This document shows, one piece after another, positions 18,737 to 27,286 of a stretch of 64,000 bases of DNA. The translations under genes and the position numbers were made by a program. The stretch comes from Haloarcula sp. DT43 (GTDB lineage: Archaea; Halobacteriota; Halobacteria; Halobacteriales; Haloarculaceae). The stretch lies in assembly GCF_037078405.1 (NCBI RefSeq), contig NZ_JAYMGZ010000001.1, positions 744,001 through 808,000 of the forward strand, in the 5' to 3' direction. The notes beneath the pieces are model-generated. The model was not told the origin of the DNA. It searched no databases and was given only the letters and a program-made list of their open reading frames with translations. Numbering within the stretch: position 1 is the first letter of the stretch; every line of letters begins with the position of its first letter.

Positions 18737-18769
18737 TAACGGTTATCAGCCCCCAATCTCGAATAGGTG
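18737..18769 (-). repeat. right terminal inverted repeat
   Basis: Read on the minus strand: CACCTATTCGAGATT (18769-18755), a 9-bp spacer, then TAACCGTTA (18745-18737). This is an exact match of both blocks and of the spacing at the left end. Confidence 0.8.
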
Positions 18770-18776
18770 TTGCGCC
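18770..18776 (+). repeat. target-site duplication, right copy (TTGCGCC)
   Basis: It is identical to 13944-13950 and directly adjoins the right inverted repeat. Confidence 0.75.
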
Positions 18777-18874
18777 GATTTGATATCGCTGTATATGATT
18801 TATCAGGCCGAGCGCGGGCCCGCTCCCGCTCAGCCGTGGACGGTCGACAGCGGCCGTCAGCCGGTGTGACGGCG

Positions 18875-19783
18875 CTATTCGAGGAACTCGGAGATAGACT
18901 CGAAGGAGTCGGCGGCCAGCGTCTCGGCGACGGCGTCCCCGTCGACGCCGCTTATCTTCTGGGGATACTTCCGTCCGAAGTAGCTCACGATGTTCTCGAC
19001 GTCACGAGTCAGCAGTTCCCTCGCGTTCTCGTGGTCGGTCGGGACTGCTTGGGGCCAGTCGAAGACGACGACGCCTTCGTTCGTCACGAAGACGTTGTAC
19101 TCGCTCATGTCCGCGTGGACGTATCCCTCGCGGTAGGCCGCCTGCATCTCTTCGAGAACGAGGTCCAGAATCGGCAGTACCTGTTCGGGTTCGAGTTTCG
19201 TCCGGGAGAGTTCGACGCCGTCTATCTTCTCCATCACGATTGCGTGCCGGTTCGTGTCGACCGGCTGTGGGACCGACACCTCGGGATACAGCGTCTCCAG
19301 GGCGTCGTACTCCCGCTCGGCGGCCTTCCGGGCAGTGTAGAGCCACGAGACGTGGTCCCGGTCGGCGGTGTACTCCCGCTCTTTCATGACCTCGCGGAAG
19401 TTGGTGTACCCCTCGCGGTGGTACTTCAGGGCCACCGGCTTGTACGACTGGGCCTCGTACACGTCGCTTTCCTTGCCCACCCCCAGCGGCGACCCGACGC
19501 CTTCGATGGTGTCGCGTTCGGCGAAGGTGTGGAGCGCGAGCGTGTCGTACCCCTCGAAGGTGAGCTTGAACCCCTCGTACTGGATGGTCTTCCGTTCGAC
19601 CAGCCCCCGGTCCGCACACCGGTCGAGTCGATAGTCGACGTCTTCCGCCGTCAGCCGGGAGAACTCGGTCAGCTTCTCGCGGGCGACGAACTCCGAGAAC
19701 CGCATCCCCTGCTCGACGCCGGAGAGCAGATGGAAGTCCTCGGGTTCCAGCTCCGCCATCACTGAAGCCACGTTCTGGACCAT
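18875..19783 (-). CDS. rio2: RIO2-family atypical serine kinase/ATPase
   Basis: The product has 302 residues. RIO2 is needed for late maturation of the small ribosomal subunit in archaea and eukaryotes. The N-terminal winged helix (about 5-85) typical of RIO2 is present. Next come the ATP-loop 'GVGKESDVYEA' (101-111), the ATP-lysine Lys120 ('VALKYH'), the catalytic Asp225 in 'VHADMSEYN' and the metal-binding Asp242 in 'VVFDWPQ'. Length and motif order match archaeal RIO2. It is a single-gene unit on the minus strand; its 3' end faces the inserted transposon, which lies about 100 bp beyond the stop, so the gene is intact. Confidence 0.92.
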   Translation of the reverse strand: MVQNVASVMAELEPEDFHLLSGVEQGMRFSEFVAREKLTEFSRLTAEDVDYRLDRCADRGLVERKTIQYEGFKLTFEGYDTLALHTFAERDTIEGVGSPLGVGKESDVYEAQSYKPVALKYHREGYTNFREVMKEREYTADRDHVSWLYTARKAAEREYDALETLYPEVSVPQPVDTNRHAIVMEKIDGVELSRTKLEPEQVLPILDLVLEEMQAAYREGYVHADMSEYNVFVTNEGVVVFDWPQAVPTDHENARELLTRDVENIVSYFGRKYPQKISGVDGDAVAETLAADSFESISEFLE

Positions 19784-20365
19784 TAGCGTTCTCTACTCGG
19801 TGGACTGGTAAAAGGCCGACGCGTTCGCCGGATAGCGTAGATAAATCACTTGCCGCTATACTAAATGCCACGTTTGTCTCGGCTTTGGTTCAGCAACGGC
19901 TGACACGTCTACTGATTGAGTCGGTCGTGGGTCTGGTGTTGCTGAGGTAGTGCGGTGTTCGGGGCCGCTGTCTGTTCGAATAGCACGCCACTGCATCTCG
20001 GCACTGGAACTACGGGGTCGGTCGTTCGACCGAAACCGCAGTCCGGTGGTTGGTCGCCAGATAAGGAACCCTTTAGTCCACAGACTCACCTGTCCCCGTC
20101 TGGTACTATTTGTCTGTTACTGCTACTGTACTGCCGTGTCTGTCACTCAAAACTCGGCTGATGGTTCACGAAAACGGGCGTTAGACGGTCGAAAACTCCC
20201 TTCATTTTCGATATATCTGAAAGAAGCAGTAAGTTGGGCATCGGTTCGAAAATACGCACCTAACCGCGGTGGCTGTATATGTAATGCGAACGGCGATTGC
20301 GTTTGTCGACCGTACGTTCCCTAAATTACTTTCTACTTTTACTCATCTAAGCACAAACGTGTCGC
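19784..20365. other. intergenic region, no supportable gene
   Basis: The 582 bp between divergently oriented RIO2 and the membrane glycosyltransferase-like gene contain only short, unconvincing frames on both strands. The last 50 bp (around 20,320-20,355) are AT-rich and probably hold the plus-strand promoter. A decayed mobile element cannot be excluded but no terminal repeat is visible. Confidence 0.4.
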
Positions 20366-21751
20366 GTGAGCAGACGAAACAAAGGCCGGCTCAGGGACCT
20401 GCTTCGGTCCCTCGCCTTCCATCCTCGCGACCGGCGGCTCGCGTTCCCGGTGTTGTTCGCCGTCGGTGCTGAGCTGTATTTCATACTGACAATCACACTC
20501 GGTTCCGCTCGTCCTCCAATGGCCCCCGACGCTGGCATCTTCCAGCATCTCGGCTGGTATCTGACACGAGGTGGTCGGCTGTACGTCGACGCCTGGGAGC
20601 CGAAGCTCCCGCTGTCCTACGAAACGACCGGCGTTCTGGCGCTGCTGTCCGGCGGTGATATGTACCACCTCCACCTCCTCAGCGTGGTGCTGATGAGCGT
20701 GGCAGTGTGTGCAATCGTCGGGCTCGTCGTGATACTCGTCTACGACATCACCGGCGACGACATCGCTGCGCCGCTGGCCGGCCTCTCGATGTTCCTGTTG
20801 CCGGGGTTCGCCGTCCGACCGGCGTATGGCTTCAAAGCGAAGTACCTCCTCGTGCTCTGTGGGCTCCTGGCGATATACCTGTACACGCGCGGGTACCCGG
20901 CGCTGAGCGGCGTGGCCGCGGCGGCCAGCGTCGGGTACTGGCAGGCTGGGGCCATCTTCCCGCTCGTCGTGCTCGGACTGGCCATCCAGCAGCGGGACGT
21001 GGAGGCGCTCGAACGCGTCGTCGCCGGGGGCCTCGGGTTCACCGTCGTCATGCTCGCGCCGGTGTTTCTCCTCTGGCACTCGGCCTCCGAGATGGTCGTG
21101 CAGGTGTTGCTCGTGCCGCTACAGACGGAGGAACAGACGTCGCTGCTCACCCGACTCGTCGCTGGCGTCATCCACTTCAAGTGGGCGTCGCCGGTCGTGG
21201 CGCTCGGTGGCCTCGGTCTCGCACGCACCGCCCGAGGCTGTCTCACGGGCGAGGACGGCGTCGTCGGGCGTACCGACTGGTGGATTCCGGTCGGCGCGGC
21301 GTGGTTCGCGTTCCTGATATTCTTCGTCGACTTCGAGACCGGCGGCTACACCGACCTCATTCCGGGGCTTGCGTTCGTCGCAATCGGCGTCGGGATAGTC
21401 GCGACGACGCTTCGTGACCACCATCAGAAGCAGTCTCTCGCCGTGGCGCTCGGGCTGGTCCTGGTCGTGAACGTCGCCGTCCTCGGCAGCGTCGGCATCG
21501 TCTTCACGCCCGTCGATACCCCGGGACCGGTGCCGATGTCGGACCTCGAGACCACCGACCTCCCGGACGCCTACGAGGGGAGCGAGTCGGCACCCGACGT
21601 CCGGTACATCTACTGGCAACAGCTCGAACCGTCAGCGTGTCACTACCGGCTCTCGGTGATGGAACTGCGGTGGCTCGACCGGGTCGACTCGACGACGAAC
21701 AGCCGCTGTCTCGACCTCGGTGCCGCCAGAGCCAGACTGGCCAGGGGGTAG
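20366..21751 (+). CDS. GT-C-like multi-pass membrane protein (possible DolP-mannose glycosyltransferase relative)
   Basis: The product has 461 residues from a GTG at 20366. About ten membrane helices are visible. The first extra-membrane loop after helix 1 carries acidic residues in 'PPMAPDAGIFQHLGWYLTRG', and the next segment reads 'YVDAWEPKLPLSYETTG'. An Asp-rich first loop followed by a conserved 'D-x-W-x-x-K-P-P' type turn is the layout of family 39/ArnT-like GT-C transferases that use dolichol-linked sugars, a common theme in haloarchaeal glycosylation. The C-terminal soluble part (about 385-461) ends with two Cys. The catalytic pair is not certain. The stop abuts the stop of the convergent AI-2E family gene without any gap. 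Confidence 0.6.
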   Translation: MSRRNKGRLRDLLRSLAFHPRDRRLAFPVLFAVGAELYFILTITLGSARPPMAPDAGIFQHLGWYLTRGGRLYVDAWEPKLPLSYETTGVLALLSGGDMYHLHLLSVVLMSVAVCAIVGLVVILVYDITGDDIAAPLAGLSMFLLPGFAVRPAYGFKAKYLLVLCGLLAIYLYTRGYPALSGVAAAASVGYWQAGAIFPLVVLGLAIQQRDVEALERVVAGGLGFTVVMLAPVFLLWHSASEMVVQVLLVPLQTEEQTSLLTRLVAGVIHFKWASPVVALGGLGLARTARGCLTGEDGVVGRTDWWIPVGAAWFAFLIFFVDFETGGYTDLIPGLAFVAIGVGIVATTLRDHHQKQSLAVALGLVLVVNVAVLGSVGIVFTPVDTPGPVPMSDLETTDLPDAYEGSESAPDVRYIYWQQLEPSACHYRLSVMELRWLDRVDSTTNSRCLDLGAARARLARG

Positions 21752-22933
21752 CTACGACTCCGTGTCGTAGTCCGCGAGCGACGTTTGCGTCGTTTCGACC
21801 GAGCCGGTGATGACGTAGGGGACGATGATGCGGAAGAACTGGGCGACGAGGACCAGCAGAATCGGGCCCAGGAAGATGCCGTAGAAGCCGAACGCGATGG
21901 GACCGAGGATGTACGCGAACATCAGCAGGCCGACGTGGGTCAGGTCGCCGCTGACGTACGGCCGAATCAGGAAGTCCGGGATGGTGTCGACGACGACCAG
22001 CGTGACCACGAGGAAGAGAGCGACCCAGGCCAGGGCCGTCGCCTCTCCGGAGACGACCGCGGAGACCCCGAGCAACACGGCGACGGGCAGGTAGACGATT
22101 TTCATCCCGACCACGGGGATGAGGCTCCCGATGCCGGTCAGCGCGCCGACCAGCGGCGCGAACGGAATCCGCACCGCACCGGGCGCGACCAGGTTGTACA
22201 GCGTGAACACGAAAATCCCGATGACGCCCGTCACCAGCGCGTTCAGGATGTTCCCGAAGAGAATCGAGGAGAGCTCCTCGTCGACCGCCGCCGCGTACTC
22301 CCGGAGGACGCCCGACCCGTCGAAGGTGTCGAGGAACCAGCCGACGAGCCGCGGGCCGTCGGTGAGCAGGTAGTACGTCCCCGCGAGCATGATGAACACG
22401 CGGAGCAACAGCGACGTGAGCAGACTCACCGAGCCGACGAGGGTGTCGGAAACGCGCCCCAGCCACGACTGGACGGTCGCGTTCCGAAGCAGGTCGAACA
22501 CCTCGGACGGGCCCATCGTCAGCAACTCGCTGAAGCCGAGGTCGGCGAGCGGTCCCGGCAGCGACCCGCCCTGGAGTTCCTGAAACTGGGAGAGGTACGC
22601 CGCGCCCAGACCGCCTTCGCCGAAGAACGCCTGCAACTCCGGGATGACGAGGACGAGCGTGTAGCCGACCAGCGTCACGAACGGCAGGAGAAAGAAGAAG
22701 ATGGTGGCGGCCGCGTGTATCTGCTTCTGATAGGGGACGGCCCGTTTCAGGAACGACTCGGGCAGCGGGAGCCGCCCGAGCCGCCGATAGATGGGGCGGC
22801 TGGCGTAGTACAGGAAGACGGTAAACACGAGCGTCGGGAGGAACTGCGACAGGACGAGGCCGACGACCACGAGGAGCGCCACGCCGGCCAGAGCGAGGAG
22901 GGCACGCCGTCCGAGGGCGGTACTGTATTGCAT
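21752..22933 (-). CDS. AI-2E family (PerM-like) membrane exporter
   Basis: The product has 393 residues from an ATG at 22933; the longer frame start is less likely because an AT-rich promoter-like stretch lies at about 22,955-22,975. The architecture is that of the AI-2 exporter superfamily (formerly UPF0118): two N-terminal helix pairs, a long amphipathic segment, then helices with the conserved Gly/Pro-rich 'GIGSLIPVVGMKIVYLPV' region and a C-terminal 'GPIAFGFYGIFLGPILLVL' helix pair. Members export small molecules or act as Na+/H+ antiporters. The substrate is unknown. The gene is convergent with the upstream membrane protein gene. Confidence 0.85.
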   Translation of the reverse strand: MQYSTALGRRALLALAGVALLVVVGLVLSQFLPTLVFTVFLYYASRPIYRRLGRLPLPESFLKRAVPYQKQIHAAATIFFFLLPFVTLVGYTLVLVIPELQAFFGEGGLGAAYLSQFQELQGGSLPGPLADLGFSELLTMGPSEVFDLLRNATVQSWLGRVSDTLVGSVSLLTSLLLRVFIMLAGTYYLLTDGPRLVGWFLDTFDGSGVLREYAAAVDEELSSILFGNILNALVTGVIGIFVFTLYNLVAPGAVRIPFAPLVGALTGIGSLIPVVGMKIVYLPVAVLLGVSAVVSGEATALAWVALFLVVTLVVVDTIPDFLIRPYVSGDLTHVGLLMFAYILGPIAFGFYGIFLGPILLVLVAQFFRIIVPYVITGSVETTQTSLADYDTES

Positions 22934-23030
22934 ATGTTTTCGATACGACTTTTCGACAAAAAATAAAACCACCGGTGGGGCCGGTTTCCGCCGACGGAAG
23001 ACGGGCGGCGGTTCCTCGCCTGTGGGGCGA

Positions 23031-23450
23031 TTACAGCCCCTCGAACTGCGTAATCGCGTCCCGCCAGTCCTCGGGAATCGAGCGTGAGGTCTCCGCGTCG
23101 CGGTCGTACGTGAGCACCGTCGTCTCGCCGGTCGCGGCCACGCCGTCGCCGGTCCGGACCTCGTACTCGAAGGGGAAACTCTTCTCGCCCAGACGGGGCA
23201 CCCGGACGGCGACGGTGACGGCGTCGCTGATGTGGACCGGTCGGACGAAGTCGACTTCGAGGTTGGCGATGACGATGCCGGTCCCCGACTCCCCGCCCGA
23301 GAGCAGGGCCTCGTCGGCGCTGACGACGTCGTGCAGATAGTCGATGCGGGCCTCCTCGAGGTAGGTTCCGTACGTCGCGTTGTTGACGTGGCCGTAGGTG
23401 TCGATGTCCGTGTATCGGACCTCGACGTCGGTCGTGTACTCGAAGCTCAT
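23031..23450 (-). CDS. hot-dog fold acyl-CoA thioesterase (4HBT family)
   Basis: The product has 139 residues. The start at 23450 overlaps the MsrA stop as ATGA (4 bp). The catalytic segment has Asp in 'VRYTDIDTYGHVNNATYG', which is the 4-hydroxybenzoyl-CoA thioesterase signature (D-x-D-x-x-G-H-V-N-N). It is followed by the long central helix 'LEEARIDYLHDV' and the antiparallel strands of the hot-dog sheet. It hydrolyses acyl-CoA thioesters in the cytoplasm; the chain specificity is unknown. Co-translation with msrA has no obvious biochemical reason. Confidence 0.85.
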   Translation of the reverse strand: MSFEYTTDVEVRYTDIDTYGHVNNATYGTYLEEARIDYLHDVVSADEALLSGGESGTGIVIANLEVDFVRPVHISDAVTVAVRVPRLGEKSFPFEYEVRTGDGVAATGETTVLTYDRDAETSRSIPEDWRDAITQFEGL

Positions 23451-23971
23451 GCCAGCAACTCCGCGTGTTTCTGCCGAAGCTTCTCCAGTTTCGGCGGGAT
23501 GGTCAGCTGGCAGTAGCTCTGGTTCGGGTTCTTCTCGAAGTAGTCCTGGTGGTACTCCTCGGCGGGGTAGAAGGTTTCGAGCGGCTCGACCTCGGTGACG
23601 ATGTCGCTGTCGTAGCCGGGCTGTATCTCCTCGACGAACGCCTCGACTGCCTCGCGCTGGGCCTCGTCGTGGTAGAACACGGCCGAGCGGTACTGGGTAC
23701 CCACGTCGTTGCCCTGTCGGTCCTTCGTCGTGGGGTTGTGCGTCGTGAAATGCACCGCCAGCAGGTCCTCGTAGCTCACGACGCTGGGATCGTAGGTGAC
23801 CTGCACGCACTCGGCGTGGCCGGTCTCCTCGCGACAGACCGCCTCGTAGCTCGGGTCGGCGACGTGGCCGCCGGCGTACCCCGACACCACGTCAGTCACG
23901 CCGTCGACCTGTTTGAACACCGATTCCGTACACCAGAAACACCCGCCCGCGAACGTCGCTTGTTCGGTCAT
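23447..23971 (-). CDS. msrA: peptide methionine-S-sulfoxide reductase MsrA
   Basis: The product has 174 residues from the ATG at 23971; an upstream in-frame start at 23998 is less likely. The reaction is reduction of methionine-S-sulfoxide in proteins using thioredoxin or an equivalent. The active-site motif Gly-Cys-Phe-Trp-Cys is at residues 10-14 (catalytic Cys11). Typical downstream segments are 'GYAGGHVADPSYEAVC', 'GHAECVQVTYDP', 'THNPTTKDRQGNDVGTQYRS' and the resolving-type Cys in 'NQSYCQLTI'. It overlaps the thioesterase gene by 4 bp, so the pair is an operon. Confidence 0.95.
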   Translation of the reverse strand: MTEQATFAGGCFWCTESVFKQVDGVTDVVSGYAGGHVADPSYEAVCREETGHAECVQVTYDPSVVSYEDLLAVHFTTHNPTTKDRQGNDVGTQYRSAVFYHDEAQREAVEAFVEEIQPGYDSDIVTEVEPLETFYPAEEYHQDYFEKNPNQSYCQLTIPPKLEKLRQKHAELLA

Positions 23972-24011
23972 CACCCGACATACGTGCCCGGCGTACAAAA
24001 CTCACGGGCCG

Positions 24012-25649
24012 CTACCGGTCGACCTCGCCCATGATGGTGTCCAGGCTGCCTATCGTCGCCACGAGATCGGGGACGTACTCGCCGCGGGCCATCTCGGACA
24101 GCGCCTGGAGATGCGAGAAGGAGGGGCCCCGGATTTTGAACCGGGCGGGGGACTCTGTCCCGTCGGAGCGGATGTAGATGCCGAGTTCGCCCTTGGCGGC
24201 CTCGACGGCGCGGTAGATTTCGGCGTCGGGGTCGGGCCGGAGCGTGCGGGGGACGTTCGCCTGTATCTCGCGGTCGCCCTCGGGCCAGTCCTCCAACAGG
24301 TCGACACATTGGCGGATTATCTTCGCGGACTCCTCCACTTCGCGCAGGCGCACGAGCACGCGGCTGAAGTTGTCGCCGTCCTGCTCGGTGACGACCGACC
24401 AGTCGAGTTCGTCGTAGTAGCCGTACGGGTCGTCCCGGCGGAGGTCGTAGTCGACGCCGGAGGCACGCGCGACCGGGCCGGTACAGCCGTAGGCTTTCGC
24501 GGTCTCGGCCGGGAGGTGGCCCGTGTCAATCGTCCGGAGCTGGAGAATCTCGTTGCCGGTGAGCATGTCGTGGTACTCCCCGAGCTTGTGGGGCAGGTCG
24601 TCGAGGAACGCTCGTATCTTCTCGAAGAACGCCTCGCGGGGGTCGGGCAGGTCCCAGGCGACCCCGCCCAGCCGGAGGTAGTTGAACATCAGCCGCTGGC
24701 CGGTGAGGTCTTCGAGGATGTCCTGGACGAGTTCGCGGTCCCGGACCCCCCACTGGAAGACCGCGGTGAACTCGCCGACCACGTCCAGCGCGTACGTGGC
24801 CACCGCGAGCATGTGCGAGAGAATCCGCGATAGCTCCCCGCCCATCGTCCGGATGACCTGCGCGTACTCGGGGACCTCGATGTCGGCGAGGTCCTCGGCC
24901 GCGCGGGCGTAGGCCCACTCGTTCAGCAGGCCGGCTCCGCCCCAGTCCCAGCGGTCGGGGTACGGCATTATCTGGTGGCGGTAGGTGCCCTGTTGGCACA
25001 TCTGCTCCTCACAGCGGTGGATGTAGCCGATGTCGGGGTCGACAGCCGCCACCTGTTCCCCGTCGAGTTGGGCGTTCAGGTGCAACACCCCGTGGGTCGA
25101 GGGGTGGTGTGGGCCCATGTTGAGATGCATCGTCTCCGGCCCCTCGCGGCGGTCTTCGAGCAGGCGCTCGTGCTCCCGGAAGGAGACTATCTGTGGCCGG
25201 TCCTGGTCGTAGTCCCGGCGTAGCGGGTGGCCCTGCCAGGTCTCGGGCAGGAGGATGCGGCGGCAGTCGGGGTGGTCGTCGTAGTCGATGCCGACCAGGT
25301 CGTAGGCCTCCCGCTCGTGCCACGCCGCCGTCGGGTAGACGGGGGCGGCCGACTCGCTGACCGGGGACGCCTGTGGCGTCGGCACGACGACCGACAGTTC
25401 CTGTGTCGGGTCGTCGTACTTCCGCAGGTGGTATATCGTCTCGAACCGGTCGGCGTACTCCTGGGCCGTGACGCAGGCACAGTGGTCCAGGTCGGCCTCG
25501 GTTCGCAGCGTCGAGAGGACTGCCTGCACCTCGTCGGCGCGGACGACGACGGCCGGGGCGTTCTCGTGGTGCTCGGTGTCGAGGACGCGGTCGGCAATCG
25601 GCTCGACGAGCGGGTGGGTGTCGTCGGTGCGGTGGACTGTCCGGGGCAT
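24012..25649 (-). CDS. nuoCD: NADH dehydrogenase-like complex I subunit, NuoC-NuoD fusion
   Basis: The product has 545 residues (ATG at 25649). Residues about 1-165 are NuoC-like, ending in the 'AAWHEREAYDLVGIDYDDH' motif and 'LLPETWQGHPLRRDY'. The rest is NuoD (49-kDa) with 'MGPHHPSTHGVLHL', 'IGYIHRCEEQMCQ', 'MPYPDRWDW' and the C-terminal 'SLDTIMGEVDR'. In complex I this fused subunit frames the quinone site; the His-His pair and the Tyr of 'GTYRHQ' expected there are present. The other nuo genes (A, B, H, I-N), normally adjacent in haloarchaea, are absent here. This is therefore either a relocated gene or a paralogue. Divergent from an HTH-10 regulator, 88 bp away. Confidence 0.88.
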   Translation of the reverse strand: MPRTVHRTDDTHPLVEPIADRVLDTEHHENAPAVVVRADEVQAVLSTLRTEADLDHCACVTAQEYADRFETIYHLRKYDDPTQELSVVVPTPQASPVSESAAPVYPTAAWHEREAYDLVGIDYDDHPDCRRILLPETWQGHPLRRDYDQDRPQIVSFREHERLLEDRREGPETMHLNMGPHHPSTHGVLHLNAQLDGEQVAAVDPDIGYIHRCEEQMCQQGTYRHQIMPYPDRWDWGGAGLLNEWAYARAAEDLADIEVPEYAQVIRTMGGELSRILSHMLAVATYALDVVGEFTAVFQWGVRDRELVQDILEDLTGQRLMFNYLRLGGVAWDLPDPREAFFEKIRAFLDDLPHKLGEYHDMLTGNEILQLRTIDTGHLPAETAKAYGCTGPVARASGVDYDLRRDDPYGYYDELDWSVVTEQDGDNFSRVLVRLREVEESAKIIRQCVDLLEDWPEGDREIQANVPRTLRPDPDAEIYRAVEAAKGELGIYIRSDGTESPARFKIRGPSFSHLQALSEMARGEYVPDLVATIGSLDTIMGEVDR

Positions 25650-25737
25650 CTCAGTGGTCGGGCTTCGCCGGCCGCGTCCCTCGGCCTGTCCCCTCACTGC
25701 CGAGGTTGTTTTAAGTTCGACAGCGGAAACGCCCGGT

Positions 25738-26412
25738 ATGAAGTACGTCTCGCTCTCGCTGTGGATGGCCCCCGAGGTCCGGCATCCGATGCACCAGTTC
25801 GTCGTCGAGCACGACGGCTACGAGGCCAGCTACCTCCTCCGGGGCAACGACGTGGGGACCGACCTCCAGACGCTGCTGTTTCACGTCGACGGGTTCCCGC
25901 CGGAGCCATACCGGGCGGCGCTGGAGCGGGCCGACACCGTCCGGGAGTACGCTATCTCGCCCTGTCCCGACGAGACGTTCTACCTCTACGTGCAGGACTC
26001 GCCCTCGGCGACCGGCCACGACCTCGTCGAGGCGCTCACGCGGGCCGGCCTCGTCATCGTCTCGCCGGTGGCCTACCGGGCCGACGGCACGGTCGCGCTC
26101 ACGCTGGTCGGTCCGGGCGGGACGGTCCAGCAGGCCGTCGAGACGGTGCCGGACGGCGTCTCCGTCGACGTGCGGGAGGTCGGGGAGTACGACAGCCGAC
26201 GGCTCGACACCGGCGCGGCGCTGACCGACCGGCAGTTCGAGGCCGTCGCCGCCGCCGTCGACTGCGGGTACTACGCCGACCCCCGCGAGGGCGGCGTCGA
26301 CGACGTGGCCGACGAACTCGGCTGTGCGCCTGGGACCGCCGCCCAGCACCTCCGGAAAGCCGAGGCCCATGTGATGGCTGACCTGCTCGACCAGCGGAAC
26401 GGGTCCGGGTAG
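25738..26412 (+). CDS. HTH-10 (bacterio-opsin activator type) transcription regulator
   Basis: The product has 224 residues from the ATG at 25738; a TATA-like 'gttttaag' lies about 30 bp upstream. The C-terminal HTH-10 domain reads 'LTDRQFEAVAAAVDCGYY', a Pro-Arg turn, then 'VDDVADELGCAPGTAAQHL' as the recognition unit. The N-terminal part (about 1-150) is the small-molecule or redox sensing-like domain found in Bat-type regulators. It is divergent to the nuoCD-like gene and may regulate it, which is inferred only from position. Confidence 0.8.
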   Translation: MKYVSLSLWMAPEVRHPMHQFVVEHDGYEASYLLRGNDVGTDLQTLLFHVDGFPPEPYRAALERADTVREYAISPCPDETFYLYVQDSPSATGHDLVEALTRAGLVIVSPVAYRADGTVALTLVGPGGTVQQAVETVPDGVSVDVREVGEYDSRRLDTGAALTDRQFEAVAAAVDCGYYADPREGGVDDVADELGCAPGTAAQHLRKAEAHVMADLLDQRNGSG

Positions 26413-26491
26413 CCCAGGGCCACGCCGTGCCAACGCCGCGGGCAAATCGCAGGCCCACAACGCATATCGCACCGCGCCACCAAGACCGGCT

Positions 26492-27286
26492 ATGTCACTG
26501 GCCGACCTGGAGTGGCGCGTCGTCGGCGAGGAAACGCGGCCCGGCCCGATGACGATGGGGCTGGAAGCGGCCGCCGCCGAGACCGTCGCCGCGGGCGGGC
26601 CGGCGACGGTGCGAGTGTACACCTGGCCCGACACGCTGTCGCTGGGCTACGGGCAGGACCCCGACACCGTCGACTGGGACTACTGCGAGCGCGAGGGCAT
26701 CGGCGTCACGCGACGGCCCACCGGCGGCGGGGCGATATACCACGACGGCGTGGCGGACGTCTCCTACGGCATCGTCGCGCCGGCCGACGCCGTGCCGGGC
26801 GACCTGATGGCGTGTTACGAGCGGTTCTGCGAGCCGGTGCTCGCGGCGTTCGAGCGCCTGGGCGTCGACGCCGCCTTCGCCGACGACGAGCGAGCGGCGG
26901 TCCACCAGCCGGCCTGTTACCTGCGGCAACTCCACCCGGCCCACGACATCGTCGGCCCGGACGGCCGGAAGCTCAGCGGGAACGCCCAGTACCGACAGAA
27001 AGACGCCGTCATCCAGCACGGCTCCCTGTCGGTTTCGTTGCGGCCGGAGCGACACTGCGGCTGTTTCACCGCCGATCCCGACCCGGCGCGGTTCACGGAG
27101 CGCGTCGGGGCGATAGACGAGTACGCCGACGTCGACCGCGGCGAGGTCGTCGAGACGCTCCAGTCGACGCTGGCCGAGTGGGTCGATGCGACCGAGGGCT
27201 CGTGGACGGACAAGGAGCTGACCCGCGCACGCGAGCACGCGGAAGAGAAGTACGACACCGACGAGTGGATTCGACGGTCGCCATGA
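26492..27286 (+). CDS. lplA: lipoate-protein ligase A family protein
   Basis: The product has 264 residues. The family attaches lipoyl groups to the lipoyl domains of 2-oxoacid dehydrogenases or glycine cleavage H protein using ATP and lipoate. Seen: the lipoate/adenylate loop 'RRPTGGGAIYHDG', the catalytic lysine context 'GRKLSGNAQYRQKDAVIQHG', and an N-terminal strand with 'WPDTLSLGYGQ'. It ends with a TGA at 27284-27286. The same frame continues after this stop into a katG relic, which belongs to a different gene. Confidence 0.88.
   Translation: MSLADLEWRVVGEETRPGPMTMGLEAAAAETVAAGGPATVRVYTWPDTLSLGYGQDPDTVDWDYCEREGIGVTRRPTGGGAIYHDGVADVSYGIVAPADAVPGDLMACYERFCEPVLAAFERLGVDAAFADDERAAVHQPACYLRQLHPAHDIVGPDGRKLSGNAQYRQKDAVIQHGSLSVSLRPERHCGCFTADPDPARFTERVGAIDEYADVDRGEVVETLQSTLAEWVDATEGSWTDKELTRAREHAEEKYDTDEWIRRSP

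Larger units (their letters stand above)
13951..18769. mobile_element. IS4-like transposon with passenger genes, 4819 bp
   Basis: This segment is bounded by inverted repeats (CACCTATTCGAGATT plus TAACCGTTA, same 9-bp spacing at both ends) and by a direct 7-bp duplication TTGCGCC. Inside are a 721-residue DDE transposase with the IS4-family Y-R-E-K signature, read leftward. Two more minus-strand genes follow (56-residue zinc protein, HNH nuclease), then three plus-strand genes (winged helix, membrane protein, unknown). The whole block is visibly less GC-rich than the flanks. An element of this size with non-transposition cargo fits the 'transporter IS' idea. It inserted between the DtxR-type gene and the RIO2 kinase gene; removing it and one target copy rejoins an ordinary intergenic region. 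The matching ends and intact transposase suggest recent insertion and possible activity. Confidence 0.8.

Noticed and set aside
19856-20089. Possible degenerate transposase upstream of the GT-C-like gene
   Set aside because: No catalytic motif, terminal repeats or target duplication could be found; only short uninformative frames.
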